From Chitinophaga pinensis (lineage in GTDB: Bacteria; Bacteroidota; Bacteroidia; Flavobacteriales; Flavobacteriaceae), in NCBI GenBank assembly GCA_945873505.1, contig CAMCDQ010000004.1, positions 1 to 64,000 of the forward strand: DNA of 64,000 nucleotides, written 5' to 3'. Each line of letters starts with the position of its first letter. Within the stretch, counting starts at the first letter, position 1. The notes under the pieces were generated by a model that saw only the letters and a list, made by a program, of their open reading frames with translations, had not been told where the DNA came from and did not search any database. Below, in pieces: positions 37,451 through 45,727 of the stretch. Made by a program: the position numbers and the translations under genes.

Positions 37451-40186
37451 ATGAAAAAATTCCTACTATTATTATTCGTGACTTCAATTTCATTTTCTCA
37501 AAACATAAAATTTGAAGGTTTTATTCAAGATGTAGGAAAATCACCTTTGGAAATGGCGAATGTAATGGCGGTAAACCAAGTTACGAAAGCAATGGATTCC
37601 TATGCGATTACGAATGATAAAGGAAAGTATTTATTGAATTTGAAACCCAATTCTAATTATATTATTAAGGTTAGTTATTTAGGAATGCAATCCAAAGAGA
37701 TTTCTTTGGTAACACTTGCGTCAAATATTGTTCAGAATATTACTTTAGAATCTGGTGGAATTGAACTTGAAGGCGTTGAAATTGTTCACGAAATGCCCGT
37801 TTCTATAAAAGGCGATACGATAGTTTATAATGCCGATTCCTTTAAATCTGGAACGGAACGAAAATTGGAAGATGTCTTGAAAAAGCTTCCTGGGGTAGAA
37901 GTTAATGCCGATGGAGAAATTGAAGTTGAAGGCAAAAAAGTTTCGAAATTAATGGTTGAAGGCAAAGACTTTTTTGACGGAGACACAAAATTAGGCGTCA
38001 AAAATATTCCTGCAGATGCCATTGATAAAATCCAAGTTCTTCGAAATTTCAACGATGTTTCTGCCTTGAAAGGTTTGGAAAATGGCGATGAAAACATTGC
38101 GATGAACATCAAACTCAAAAAAGGAAAAAAGAATTTCTGGTTTGGAGATATGAATGCAGGAATTGGAACTGAGAATAAAAATACCCGTTATGTCGCCAAT
38201 CCAAAACTGTTTTATTACAATCCAAAATACAGCGTGAACTTAATTGCCAATTATAATAATATTGGAGAATTGCCATTTACCGTTCAGGATTACTTCAAAT
38301 TCACGGGTGGTTTTAGAGGGATGATGAAAAAAGGCGGGACTAATTTTAATGTTTCTTCCAATGATTTAGGGATTTCTATGCTGAGAAATAACCGTGCAAA
38401 AGAAATTGAAACCCAATTTGGAGCCACCAATTTTTCTTACAACGTTACCAAAGCTTGGAGTTTAAGTGGTTTTGCGATTATTTCAAATACAATTACAGAT
38501 TTAGAAACTGCATCTCAAAACAACCGAGTTGACGAGATTAGAAATTCAAGCGGAACCGTAATAAATACTTTAAATACCAATCAAAACACAAAAGAAGCGA
38601 CACATCAAAAAAGTTATTTAGGTCTTTTTAAATTAAGTTCAAGCTACAAACCAAACACTAAATTGCAATTTGATTATGATGTTTTATTGAAAAATTCCAA
38701 GCAAGATGAAGACAATAATTTGCTTTCAGAATTAATTACAACGTCTTCAAATGGAACGCCACCGGTAAATAACATTCAAGACATTACAACTTTCAAAGAG
38801 CAAAATCCACTTTCGTTGTCACAAAATTTGAGTTTGTATTATACAAAAAGCGACAAAAGCGTATTTGATATCGAAATTCAACATTTATATCAAGATGAAG
38901 ATCCTTTTTACAATGCAAATTTAGGTCAGAATCCATTTCCAATTTTAGGATTGCAAAACCAAAACCGATACAATATAAACCAAAACCGTTTTGTAAAAAC
39001 CAATAAATTAGATACAAAAATTGATTATTATTATATGCTTACGCCAAAGAGCAATATCAACATTACTTTTGGAAACACTTATTCCCTTCAAAATTTCAAT
39101 TCTCATATTTTCCAAATATTGGATAATGGAACCAATAACGATTTGAATGATGCCGATAAAAACAACGATGTTAGTTATAATTTTAACGATGCTTTTTTAG
39201 GACTGCATTACAAATTTATTAAAGGAAAATTCACATTTAATCCAGGATTCACATTTCATAATTACAACATGTTTAACGACCAATTAAACACAAGAATTAG
39301 TGATAATTTCTATCGTGTTTTGCCCGATGTTTATGCCTTATACCAAATGAAAAAAGCAGAAACATTAACTTATAATTATGCCGTTACAAATGATTTTACC
39401 GATATAAATAAAATTGTATCGGGGTATACTTTTACCAATTACAACTCATTATTCAAAGGAAACAGAACATTAGAAAACGCTTTATCGCAAAGTCATTCTC
39501 TACGATATTTTAAATATAACATGTTCAATTTTGAAAATATTTTTGCAAATATTAATTATACCAAACGTATAAATGCGGTTAAAAACAGTGCTAATTTTTC
39601 TGGAATTAACCAATTTTCAACGGCAATAAATTCTAATTTTGCAGATGAATCTTTATCTGGGAATGCAAATTATGGCAGGTCATTTGCCAGAAACTACAAA
39701 GCATCATTGAATTTAGGATTAAATTGGTCAAAATTCAATAATATTCAAAACAATATTTTTAGAACTACGGAATCACTTACTCAAAATTACACGGCTAAAT
39801 TATCTACCAATTATAAAGATTTACCCAATTTAGAAATTGGATATTCTATCACAACCAATGATTATGATGGTACTAAATTTTTAACAGAAAAACCCTCAGC
39901 AAAACTTGATTACTTCTTTCTTGAGAGCTTTTCATTTGTATCAGAATATGAATATTATCATTATACAAATAACAATAAAACAGTTAATAACGAGTATGAT
40001 TTCTTGAGCGCAAGTTTGATTTATCAGAAAACAAAGGATAGCAAATTAGAATATAAAATTAGCGCTACAAATTTGTTGAATACAAAAACCTTAAATGACG
40101 ATAGTTTCACTCAATTTTCAACAAGAACTTCCCAGTATAACGTTCAACCGAGGTATATTATTTTGAGTTTAAAATATAATTTATAG
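37451..40186 (+). CDS. TonB-receptor-like outer-membrane beta-barrel protein
   Basis: A 911-residue protein with signal peptide (MKKFLLLLFVTSISFSQ). The N-terminal carboxypeptidase-regulatory-like domain (~20-100: EGFIQDVGKSPLEMANVMAV...YLGMQSKEISL) is followed by a plug-like segment (GDTIVYNADSFKSGTERKLEDVLKKLPGVEV) and a long barrel of the outer-membrane beta-barrel family found in Bacteroidota. GLPGLI genes next to such barrels are a recurring arrangement, so the three genes probably act together. The substrate is unknown. Confidence 0.85.
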   Translation: MKKFLLLLFVTSISFSQNIKFEGFIQDVGKSPLEMANVMAVNQVTKAMDSYAITNDKGKYLLNLKPNSNYIIKVSYLGMQSKEISLVTLASNIVQNITLESGGIELEGVEIVHEMPVSIKGDTIVYNADSFKSGTERKLEDVLKKLPGVEVNADGEIEVEGKKVSKLMVEGKDFFDGDTKLGVKNIPADAIDKIQVLRNFNDVSALKGLENGDENIAMNIKLKKGKKNFWFGDMNAGIGTENKNTRYVANPKLFYYNPKYSVNLIANYNNIGELPFTVQDYFKFTGGFRGMMKKGGTNFNVSSNDLGISMLRNNRAKEIETQFGATNFSYNVTKAWSLSGFAIISNTITDLETASQNNRVDEIRNSSGTVINTLNTNQNTKEATHQKSYLGLFKLSSSYKPNTKLQFDYDVLLKNSKQDEDNNLLSELITTSSNGTPPVNNIQDITTFKEQNPLSLSQNLSLYYTKSDKSVFDIEIQHLYQDEDPFYNANLGQNPFPILGLQNQNRYNINQNRFVKTNKLDTKIDYYYMLTPKSNINITFGNTYSLQNFNSHIFQILDNGTNNDLNDADKNNDVSYNFNDAFLGLHYKFIKGKFTFNPGFTFHNYNMFNDQLNTRISDNFYRVLPDVYALYQMKKAETLTYNYAVTNDFTDINKIVSGYTFTNYNSLFKGNRTLENALSQSHSLRYFKYNMFNFENIFANINYTKRINAVKNSANFSGINQFSTAINSNFADESLSGNANYGRSFARNYKASLNLGLNWSKFNNIQNNIFRTTESLTQNYTAKLSTNYKDLPNLEIGYSITTNDYDGTKFLTEKPSAKLDYFFLESFSFVSEYEYYHYTNNNKTVNNEYDFLSASLIYQKTKDSKLEYKISATNLLNTKTLNDDSFTQFSTRTSQYNVQPRYIILSLKYNL

Positions 40187-40303
40187 TACTATCGAACTGA
40201 ATATAATATATGATTTCAAAAGGTTTTATTTTGAGAATTCGAATGCTCAATTTTGCTTCTTAAGAACAATTTGACTACTTTTGACGGATATAAAAATGCT
40301 ATT

Positions 40304-41392
40304 ATGAGTACTGCCAAACACAATTGGACGAAAGACGAAATTATTGCTATATACAATAAACCTTTGATGGATTTGCTTTTTGAAGCCGCTTCTATTCATA
40401 GAAAATCACACGATCCAAATGTGGTTCAGGTTTCTACATTATTATCAATAAAAACAGGGGGTTGTCCTGAAGATTGTGGCTATTGTCCGCAAGCAGCTCG
40501 CTACCACACGGATATTGAAGGCAATGATTTAATGTCGGTTAGCCAAGTGAAAGCGCAGGCATTAAGAGCAAAATCAAGTGGTTCTTCCCGAGTTTGTATG
40601 GGAGCCGCTTGGAGAAATGTTAAGGACGGCCCTGAATTTGACCAAGTTTTAGAAATGGTTCGTACCATCAATAAATTAGATATGGAAGTATGTTGTACTT
40701 TGGGTATGATTACTGAAAATCAAGCACATCGTTTGGCAGAAGCAGGTTTATATGCCTACAATCACAATTTAGATACCTCAGAAGAATATTATAAAGAAGT
40801 TATTTCAACCCGTGGTTTTGAAGACCGTTTGCAAACTATTGAAAATGTACGCAAAACAAATGTTACCGTTTGTAGTGGTGGAATTATCGGAATGGGAGAA
40901 TCAATAGAAGACCGAGCAGGAATGCTTGTAGCGCTTTCTACATTGAATCCACAACCAGAATCGGTGCCAATAAATGCTTTAGTTGCAGTTGAAGGAACAC
41001 CATTAGAAGAAGAAAAACCTGTTGAAATTTGGGAAATGATTCGAATGGTGGCAACCACAAGAATTATAATGCCAGAAACGCAAGTTCGCCTTTCGGCAGG
41101 AAGAATGAATATGAGTCGAGAGGGGCAAGCGATGTGTTTCTTTGCTGGTGCCAATTCTATCTTTGCTGGGGATAAATTACTTACAACCCCAAATCCAGAT
41201 GTAAATGAAGACATGAAAATGTTTGAAACCTTGGGATTAGTTGCGCAAAAACCTTTTATTAAAATTATGCAACCTACTACTGTTGAAGCATCTGATTCTC
41301 AATTTCAATCTTTGGGAGAAAAGCCAAAATGGTCACGACCAGCACATAAAATCGAAAAGAATTTAGAAGCTTCCGGAAAAGGAAACGCTTAA
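40304..41392 (+). CDS. bioB: Biotin synthase
   Basis: Radical-SAM enzyme inserting sulphur into dethiobiotin. The start is set at ATG 40304 (MSTAKHNWTKDEI), giving 362 residues. The radical-SAM cysteines are in GGCPEDCGYCPQ (~45-56). Other signatures are GAAWRNVKDGPEF, YNHNLDTS and RLSAGR. It is divided from the rest of the biotin genes, which run on the opposite strand, by recX and a repeat block. Confidence 0.95.
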   Translation: MSTAKHNWTKDEIIAIYNKPLMDLLFEAASIHRKSHDPNVVQVSTLLSIKTGGCPEDCGYCPQAARYHTDIEGNDLMSVSQVKAQALRAKSSGSSRVCMGAAWRNVKDGPEFDQVLEMVRTINKLDMEVCCTLGMITENQAHRLAEAGLYAYNHNLDTSEEYYKEVISTRGFEDRLQTIENVRKTNVTVCSGGIIGMGESIEDRAGMLVALSTLNPQPESVPINALVAVEGTPLEEEKPVEIWEMIRMVATTRIIMPETQVRLSAGRMNMSREGQAMCFFAGANSIFAGDKLLTTPNPDVNEDMKMFETLGLVAQKPFIKIMQPTTVEASDSQFQSLGEKPKWSRPAHKIEKNLEASGKGNA

Positions 41393-41415
41393 TTTCCCAA
41401 AACGAAATAAATCCT

Positions 41416-41901
41416 TTGGAACCTAATTCTCACAGAACGTATTCCTTAACGGAAGCTCAAAACAAACTGGAGAATTATTGTGCCTACCAAGAGCGTTGTC
41501 ACAAAGAAATAGTTGAAAAACTTCGTGGAATGAACATGATTCCAGAAGCTATTGATTTGATCATTGTTCATCTTATAGACAATAAATACCTCAATGAAGA
41601 GCGTTTTGCGTGCAGCTTTGCAAGAGGAAAACACCGCATCAAACATTGGGGAAAAATCAGGATTGTGAACGAATTGAAGTTTCGAAAGATCTCACAATAT
41701 AATATTACAACTGCGCTAAAAGAAATTACTGCAGAAGAATATAATACCACTTTTCATACTCTTGCGGATAGACAATGGGAAAATAGTAGAGAACCCAATG
41801 GCATCAAAAAACGAAAAAAATTCTGTGATTTTCTACTTCGAAAAGGATTTGAAAGTAATTTGATTTATGAAAAAGTAAAAGACTTGGAAGGGAAGTTATA
41901 A
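41416..41901 (+). CDS. recX: RecX-like regulator of RecA
   Basis: A 161-residue helical protein. The family pattern is present: LTEAQNKLENYCAYQERCHKEI, then VHLIDNKYLNEERFACSFARGKHRIKHWGKIRI and the C-terminal repeat KKRKKFCDFLLRKGFE. Family members modulate RecA filaments. The frame starts with TTG at 41416; no in-frame ATG lies upstream of the conserved part, so a non-ATG start is probable. It lies 23 bp after bioB. Confidence 0.82.
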   Translation: MEPNSHRTYSLTEAQNKLENYCAYQERCHKEIVEKLRGMNMIPEAIDLIIVHLIDNKYLNEERFACSFARGKHRIKHWGKIRIVNELKFRKISQYNITTALKEITAEEYNTTFHTLADRQWENSREPNGIKKRKKFCDFLLRKGFESNLIYEKVKDLEGKL

Positions 41902-41976
41902 GTTGTAAGTTATGGGTTATAAGTTATGAGTTATAAATCTGTGGAAATCTGTTTAATCCGTTTAGTGGCTAATTTT

Positions 41977-42286
41977 TTAACCGCAAAGGGCGCAAAGATT
42001 TACGCAAAGTTCACAAAGAAAATAAATTATCAATCGTTAGAAACGGTTCTACTTTATGACTTTTGACATTCGACATTCGATAAATTTTTAAGTCTATAAT
42101 CTCTTAGTCTTTTATCTGTTTTGTCTTTTTATTAACCGCAAAGGGCGCAAAGAATTACGCAAAGTTCACAAAGAAAATAAATTATCAATCGTTAGAAATG
42201 GTTCTACTTTATGACATTCGACTTTCGACTTTCGACAAATTTTCAAGTCTATTATCTATTCGTCTTTCATCTCTTATCAAAAAACT
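41977..42286 (+). repeat. 155-bp tandem duplication with CGCAAAG core
   Basis: TTAACCGCAAAGGGCGCAAA starts at 41977 and again at 42132. The first 84 bp of each copy differ at only two positions; the remaining ~70 bp are simple GACATTCGACATTCG / AGTCTATTATCT-like sequence that is diverged. This fills almost the whole 384-bp gap between recX and the ketosynthase; the first 75 bp of the gap are AAGTTATGAGTTAT-type simple sequence. Confidence 0.8.
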
Positions 42287-43440
42287 TACAACCGCAATAA
42301 AACACTCACCGCATTTCCTCCAAAACCAACAGCATTTACCAATATTTTTTTCAATGGCTTATTTTGGGTTTTCGCTTCCGCAAATGGTATTCCGATAAAA
42401 ATTTGCTTTTGTAACATTAAAACTGCCATTTCAATGCTCAACATTCCAGATGCTCCGAAGGTGTGCCCGATTTTCCATTTATTGGTAGTTAATAAAGGAA
42501 GATTTTTACCAAATATTTTTTGGATTGCTTTATATTCTGTCAAATCACCTTTTATAGTTCCTGGCGCATGCATTACAATTACATCAATTTCTGATAAATT
42601 TGTAGTTCCTAATGCCATTTTCATCGATTTTTGAAAACAAGTCGCTTCTGCTGAAACAGAAACATTGTGTTCTAAAATTTCCGTAGCATAACCGATTCCT
42701 TCAATAAAAGCGAGAGCATTTTTCTTTTTTCCAATTTCTAAACAACAAACTGCAGCACCTTCGCCCAACACAAGGGAATTTTGTTTTTTATTTAAGTCCA
42801 TTGCACGACAAGGAAACGCGTCATTGTTTTTAGAATAAATTTTCAAAGCACGCATTTGAGCAATCGTAAAATCGGTCAAAGGAGCTTCACTTCCGCCAAC
42901 TAAAAATTTATCGGCCATGCCTGATTTTAGCCAAGCAATGCCATTTAATAGGGCGTGTAAAGCCGTTGAGCACGTAATAGAATGTGAGATTTCAGGACCT
43001 TGACTTTGCAAATCGTGAGAAACCCAAGAGGATATATTTCCAAGTGTGGTAGTTGGGGAAGCTAAAGTTGCCGCTTTTCCGGTTTTAATAAAATCAAAAT
43101 GGTGTTTTTCAAACAATTCAGTTGCACCACGAGAAGAACCAATGTTAATTCCGAAAGTATCTCCCGTTTTCCATCCTGCATCAATTGTTGCTTTTCGAGA
43201 AGCTGCTATTGCAAATAAAACAGAATTATCTAACGCTTTGTATTTTTGATCTGAATTTTTCAATGCTTCAATTTCCTGTTTTGAAGCTACATCTAATGGC
43301 GCCACAAGTGCATTTTGATTACCAAAAGCGGTTGCTACAAAACAATGATTATTGGATTGGTAGTTATTCCAAATCGCGTCTTGATTATTTCCTAATGCAG
43401 AAAGAGAAGCGATAGCGGTAATAGAAATTGTTGTTGGCAA
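42286..43440 (-). CDS. Beta-ketoacyl-ACP synthase in the biotin cluster
   Basis: A 384-residue condensing enzyme of the FabF/KAS-II fold. The active-site triad is intact: C157 in SITCSTALHAL, H291 in VMHAPGT and H326 in KIGHTFGASG. The GEGAA and GFGGNAV blocks are present. Its place downstream of bioA suggests a role in building the pimeloyl precursor rather than bulk fatty-acid synthesis, an inference from context. It is shorter than FabF (about 410). Confidence 0.82.
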   Translation of the reverse strand: MPTTISITAIASLSALGNNQDAIWNNYQSNNHCFVATAFGNQNALVAPLDVASKQEIEALKNSDQKYKALDNSVLFAIAASRKATIDAGWKTGDTFGINIGSSRGATELFEKHHFDFIKTGKAATLASPTTTLGNISSWVSHDLQSQGPEISHSITCSTALHALLNGIAWLKSGMADKFLVGGSEAPLTDFTIAQMRALKIYSKNNDAFPCRAMDLNKKQNSLVLGEGAAVCCLEIGKKKNALAFIEGIGYATEILEHNVSVSAEATCFQKSMKMALGTTNLSEIDVIVMHAPGTIKGDLTEYKAIQKIFGKNLPLLTTNKWKIGHTFGASGMLSIEMAVLMLQKQIFIGIPFAEAKTQNKPLKKILVNAVGFGGNAVSVLLRL

Positions 43441-43471
43441 AGTGTCTTAATTAATTATGAGTTATAAAAAC

Positions 43472-43645
43472 TTAACCGCAAAGGTCGCAAAGTTTTTCGC
43501 AAAGGTCGCAAAGTTATAAATGAATTATTAAATCAATTATGAATTATAAGTTATTGAAAGAGGCTCAACTTTATGACTTTGGACTTTAGACTTTAGACTT
43601 TATGACTTTAAGACTTTAGACTTTATGACTTTGGACATTCGACTT
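43472..43645 (+). repeat. CGCAAAG-core repeat with GACTTTAGACTTT tail
   Basis: TTAACCGCAAAGGTCGCAAAG, then CAACTTTATGAC, then about eight imperfect GACTTTA(A/G) units. Same architecture as the 41977 repeat. It fills the gap between the ketosynthase gene and bioA. Confidence 0.75.
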
Positions 43646-43653
43646 CTTTAAAA

Positions 43654-44955
43654 TCAAACTATCTCTAAAGCACTCTCAACCACTTCGTAAATTTTTTGCA
43701 ATTGGCTTTCAGTGATAATATAAGGCGGCAAAATATAGACGATATTTCCCACTGGTCTCAAAATTACTCCATTTTCAATGAAAAAATCATAGAGTTTGTT
43801 CCGTAAAGTACCGTAATAACTCGCTTGGCTTTCTGTTTTTATTTCCAATGCAAAAATTACTCCCAAAACCCGAGTTGTAGTAACTTTTTGATGTTTTTCA
43901 ATGTGTTTTTGAAATTCCAAATGACTTTGATTTACTCGTGCGATATTGGTTTGCATTTCATCGGTTTGCAATAATTCCAAACTTGCTAAAGCCGCTGCGC
44001 AACCCGTTGGATTTGCAGTAAATGTATGTCCGTGAAACAACGCTTTGTTGATGTCATCACTATAAAAAGCATCAAATAAATCTTGAGTGAACGTGGTAAT
44101 TGCCATTGGAATTGTGCCGCCTGTCAAGGCTTTTGACAAACACATCATATCAGGTTGTGTTTGCAAATAATCGCAGGCAAACGTTTTTCCAGTTTTCCCA
44201 AAGCCTGTCATTACTTCGTCGGCAATGGTTAAAACCCCATTTTCTTTACAAATTTTGATTAATTCATCTAAAGTTTCTGGCTCATAGATTACCATTCCCG
44301 CTGCTCCTTGAACTAACGGTTCAAATATAACTCCAGCACAAGTATTGTTTTTTATGACTTTCGCCAATGCTTGAAAACTGGCTTCTTCCTGACCTTTTAT
44401 TGGAACAGGAATCCGAACGACATCAATAAACAATCCTTCAAAAGCTTGGGTGTAAAACGAAATTCCACTTGCTGCCATTGCGGCAAAAGTATCCCCGTGA
44501 AAGGCATTTTCAAAAGCAATTATGGTAGTTTTCTTTTCTCCTTTATTGAAAAAATATTGTAAAGCGACTTTTATTGCGACTTCAACAGCGGTAGATCCAT
44601 TATCAGAAAAAAAGATTTTCTTTTGATTTTTCGGTAAGATTTCCATTAGTTTTTCAGATAAAACTACGGCTGGTTCGTGCGTAAATCCTCCAAATAAAAC
44701 ATGTTCCAATGTGGTTAATTGCTTGTAGATTGCATCGGCAATAAACCGGTTGGAATGTCCGAAAGGATTAACCCACCAAGACGCAATGGCGTCAATATAT
44801 TCCTTATTGGAATCGTCCCAAAGCAAAGCTCCTTCGCCTTTTACAATTGCAATTGGCGGTTTTGAAGTTTTGTGTTGGGTATAAGGGTGCCAAAGATAGT
44901 GACCGTCCCTTTCGGTAAGCCCCCTAACCCCCGAAGGGGGAATTGAATTGCTCAT
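43654..44955 (-). CDS. bioA: Adenosylmethionine-8-amino-7-oxononanoate aminotransferase
   Basis: A 433-residue PLP enzyme converting KAPA to DAPA. Family marks are WHPYTQHK, ASWWVNPFGHSN, GSTAVEVAIK, DEVMTGFGKTG, the Schiff-base lysine in CLSKALTGG and HGHTFTANP. Residues 5-14 (IPPSGVRGLT) are encoded by a dispersed 27-bp repeat that is otherwise intergenic, so the N-terminus is about ten residues longer than expected. The ATG overlaps the bioD stop (ATGA). Confidence 0.95.
   Translation of the reverse strand: MSNSIPPSGVRGLTERDGHYLWHPYTQHKTSKPPIAIVKGEGALLWDDSNKEYIDAIASWWVNPFGHSNRFIADAIYKQLTTLEHVLFGGFTHEPAVVLSEKLMEILPKNQKKIFFSDNGSTAVEVAIKVALQYFFNKGEKKTTIIAFENAFHGDTFAAMAASGISFYTQAFEGLFIDVVRIPVPIKGQEEASFQALAKVIKNNTCAGVIFEPLVQGAAGMVIYEPETLDELIKICKENGVLTIADEVMTGFGKTGKTFACDYLQTQPDMMCLSKALTGGTIPMAITTFTQDLFDAFYSDDINKALFHGHTFTANPTGCAAALASLELLQTDEMQTNIARVNQSHLEFQKHIEKHQKVTTTRVLGVIFALEIKTESQASYYGTLRNKLYDFFIENGVILRPVGNIVYILPPYIITESQLQKIYEVVESALEIV
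44916..44942 (+). repeat. 27-bp GC-rich repeat inside the bioA reading frame
   Basis: Plus strand TAAGCCCCCTAACCCCC then GAAGGGGGAA: the exact reverse complement, over all 27 bases, of the copy at 29365-29391. It keeps the bioA frame open and codes for IPPSGVRGL. Confidence 0.85.
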
Positions 44956-45575
44956 AATTGAAGTTCTAATACGTTATCTCGAAACAAATCGGCATATTCT
45001 GAAATTACATTTTGATCAAAATAGGGTTCTTCCTCAATTCTACCAATGCATTTTAGTTGCGTTGTATTCAAAATTAAGGTTTCGGTAGCCAGATTTTCAT
45101 TTCCATTAAAAATAATTCCAGCAATAGGTATCCCACGATTTTTCAACGCTTCAATGGTCAATAAAGTATGGTTGATACTTCCCAAATAATGGCGAGAAAC
45201 AACAATCACTTTGTAATCAGGTTGAATTAAATCGATTACAAAATCGGTTTCATTTAAGGGTACAAATAGTCCGCCAGCACCTTCAATAACAAGATGATTA
45301 TCTGTTTTTGGTTCAATTATATTTTTTAAATCTATCGTAATTCCATCCAATTCAGCTGCTAAATGCGGACTTGCGGGCGTTTTAAATTGATAGGCATTTG
45401 GGAAAATTTTTGACTTTTGACTTTTTACATTTGACTTAATAAAATGACTGTCAGAATTATCTAAATCACCCGCTTGAATGGGTTTCCAATAATCGGCTTC
45501 CAATGCTTCGGTTATAATTGCTGAAGCGATGGTTTTGCCTACGTCGGTTGATATTCCTGTTATAAAGATTTTCAT
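44952..45575 (-). CDS. bioD: Dethiobiotin synthetase
   Basis: A 207-residue ATP-dependent enzyme closing the ureido ring. The P-loop is ITGISTDVGKTIASA (~4-18), KPIQAGD follows the second strand, and VIEGAGGLFVPLNE is the substrate/Mg region. Residues ~47-57 (KSNVKSQKSK) are encoded by AAGTCAAA-type simple sequence resembling the repeats in neighbouring gaps. The stop codon overlaps the bioA start by ATGA, so the two are translationally coupled. Confidence 0.93.
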   Translation of the reverse strand: MKIFITGISTDVGKTIASAIITEALEADYWKPIQAGDLDNSDSHFIKSNVKSQKSKIFPNAYQFKTPASPHLAAELDGITIDLKNIIEPKTDNHLVIEGAGGLFVPLNETDFVIDLIQPDYKVIVVSRHYLGSINHTLLTIEALKNRGIPIAGIIFNGNENLATETLILNTTQLKCIGRIEEEPYFDQNVISEYADLFRDNVLELQL

Positions 45576-45594
45576 TTTATTTATTTAACCACAA

Positions 45595-45710
45595 AGGTCG
45601 CAAAGTTTTCACAAAGATCGCAAAGAAAAAATCTATTATCTCTTTGTCTATTCTCTTTTCGTCTTCTTTAACAGCAAAGTTCGCAAAGAAATTACAAAGT
45701 TCACAAGGTA
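45595..45710 (+). repeat. Two CGCAAAG-core repeats between bioD and bioF
   Basis: TTAACCACAAAGGTCGCAAAG at 45595 and TTAACAGCAAAGTTCGCAAAG at 45668, 73 bp apart, with TATTCTCTTTTCGTCTTC between. They fill the bioF-bioD gap. Confidence 0.7.
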
Positions 45711-45727
45711 ATTGGATTTAATGTTGG

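Noticed and set aside
41977..42286. Possible CRISPR array or iteron origin in the CGCAAAG repeats
   Set aside because: Repeats are few, irregularly spaced and followed by simple sequence, without unique spacers of constant length, cas genes or a replication gene.
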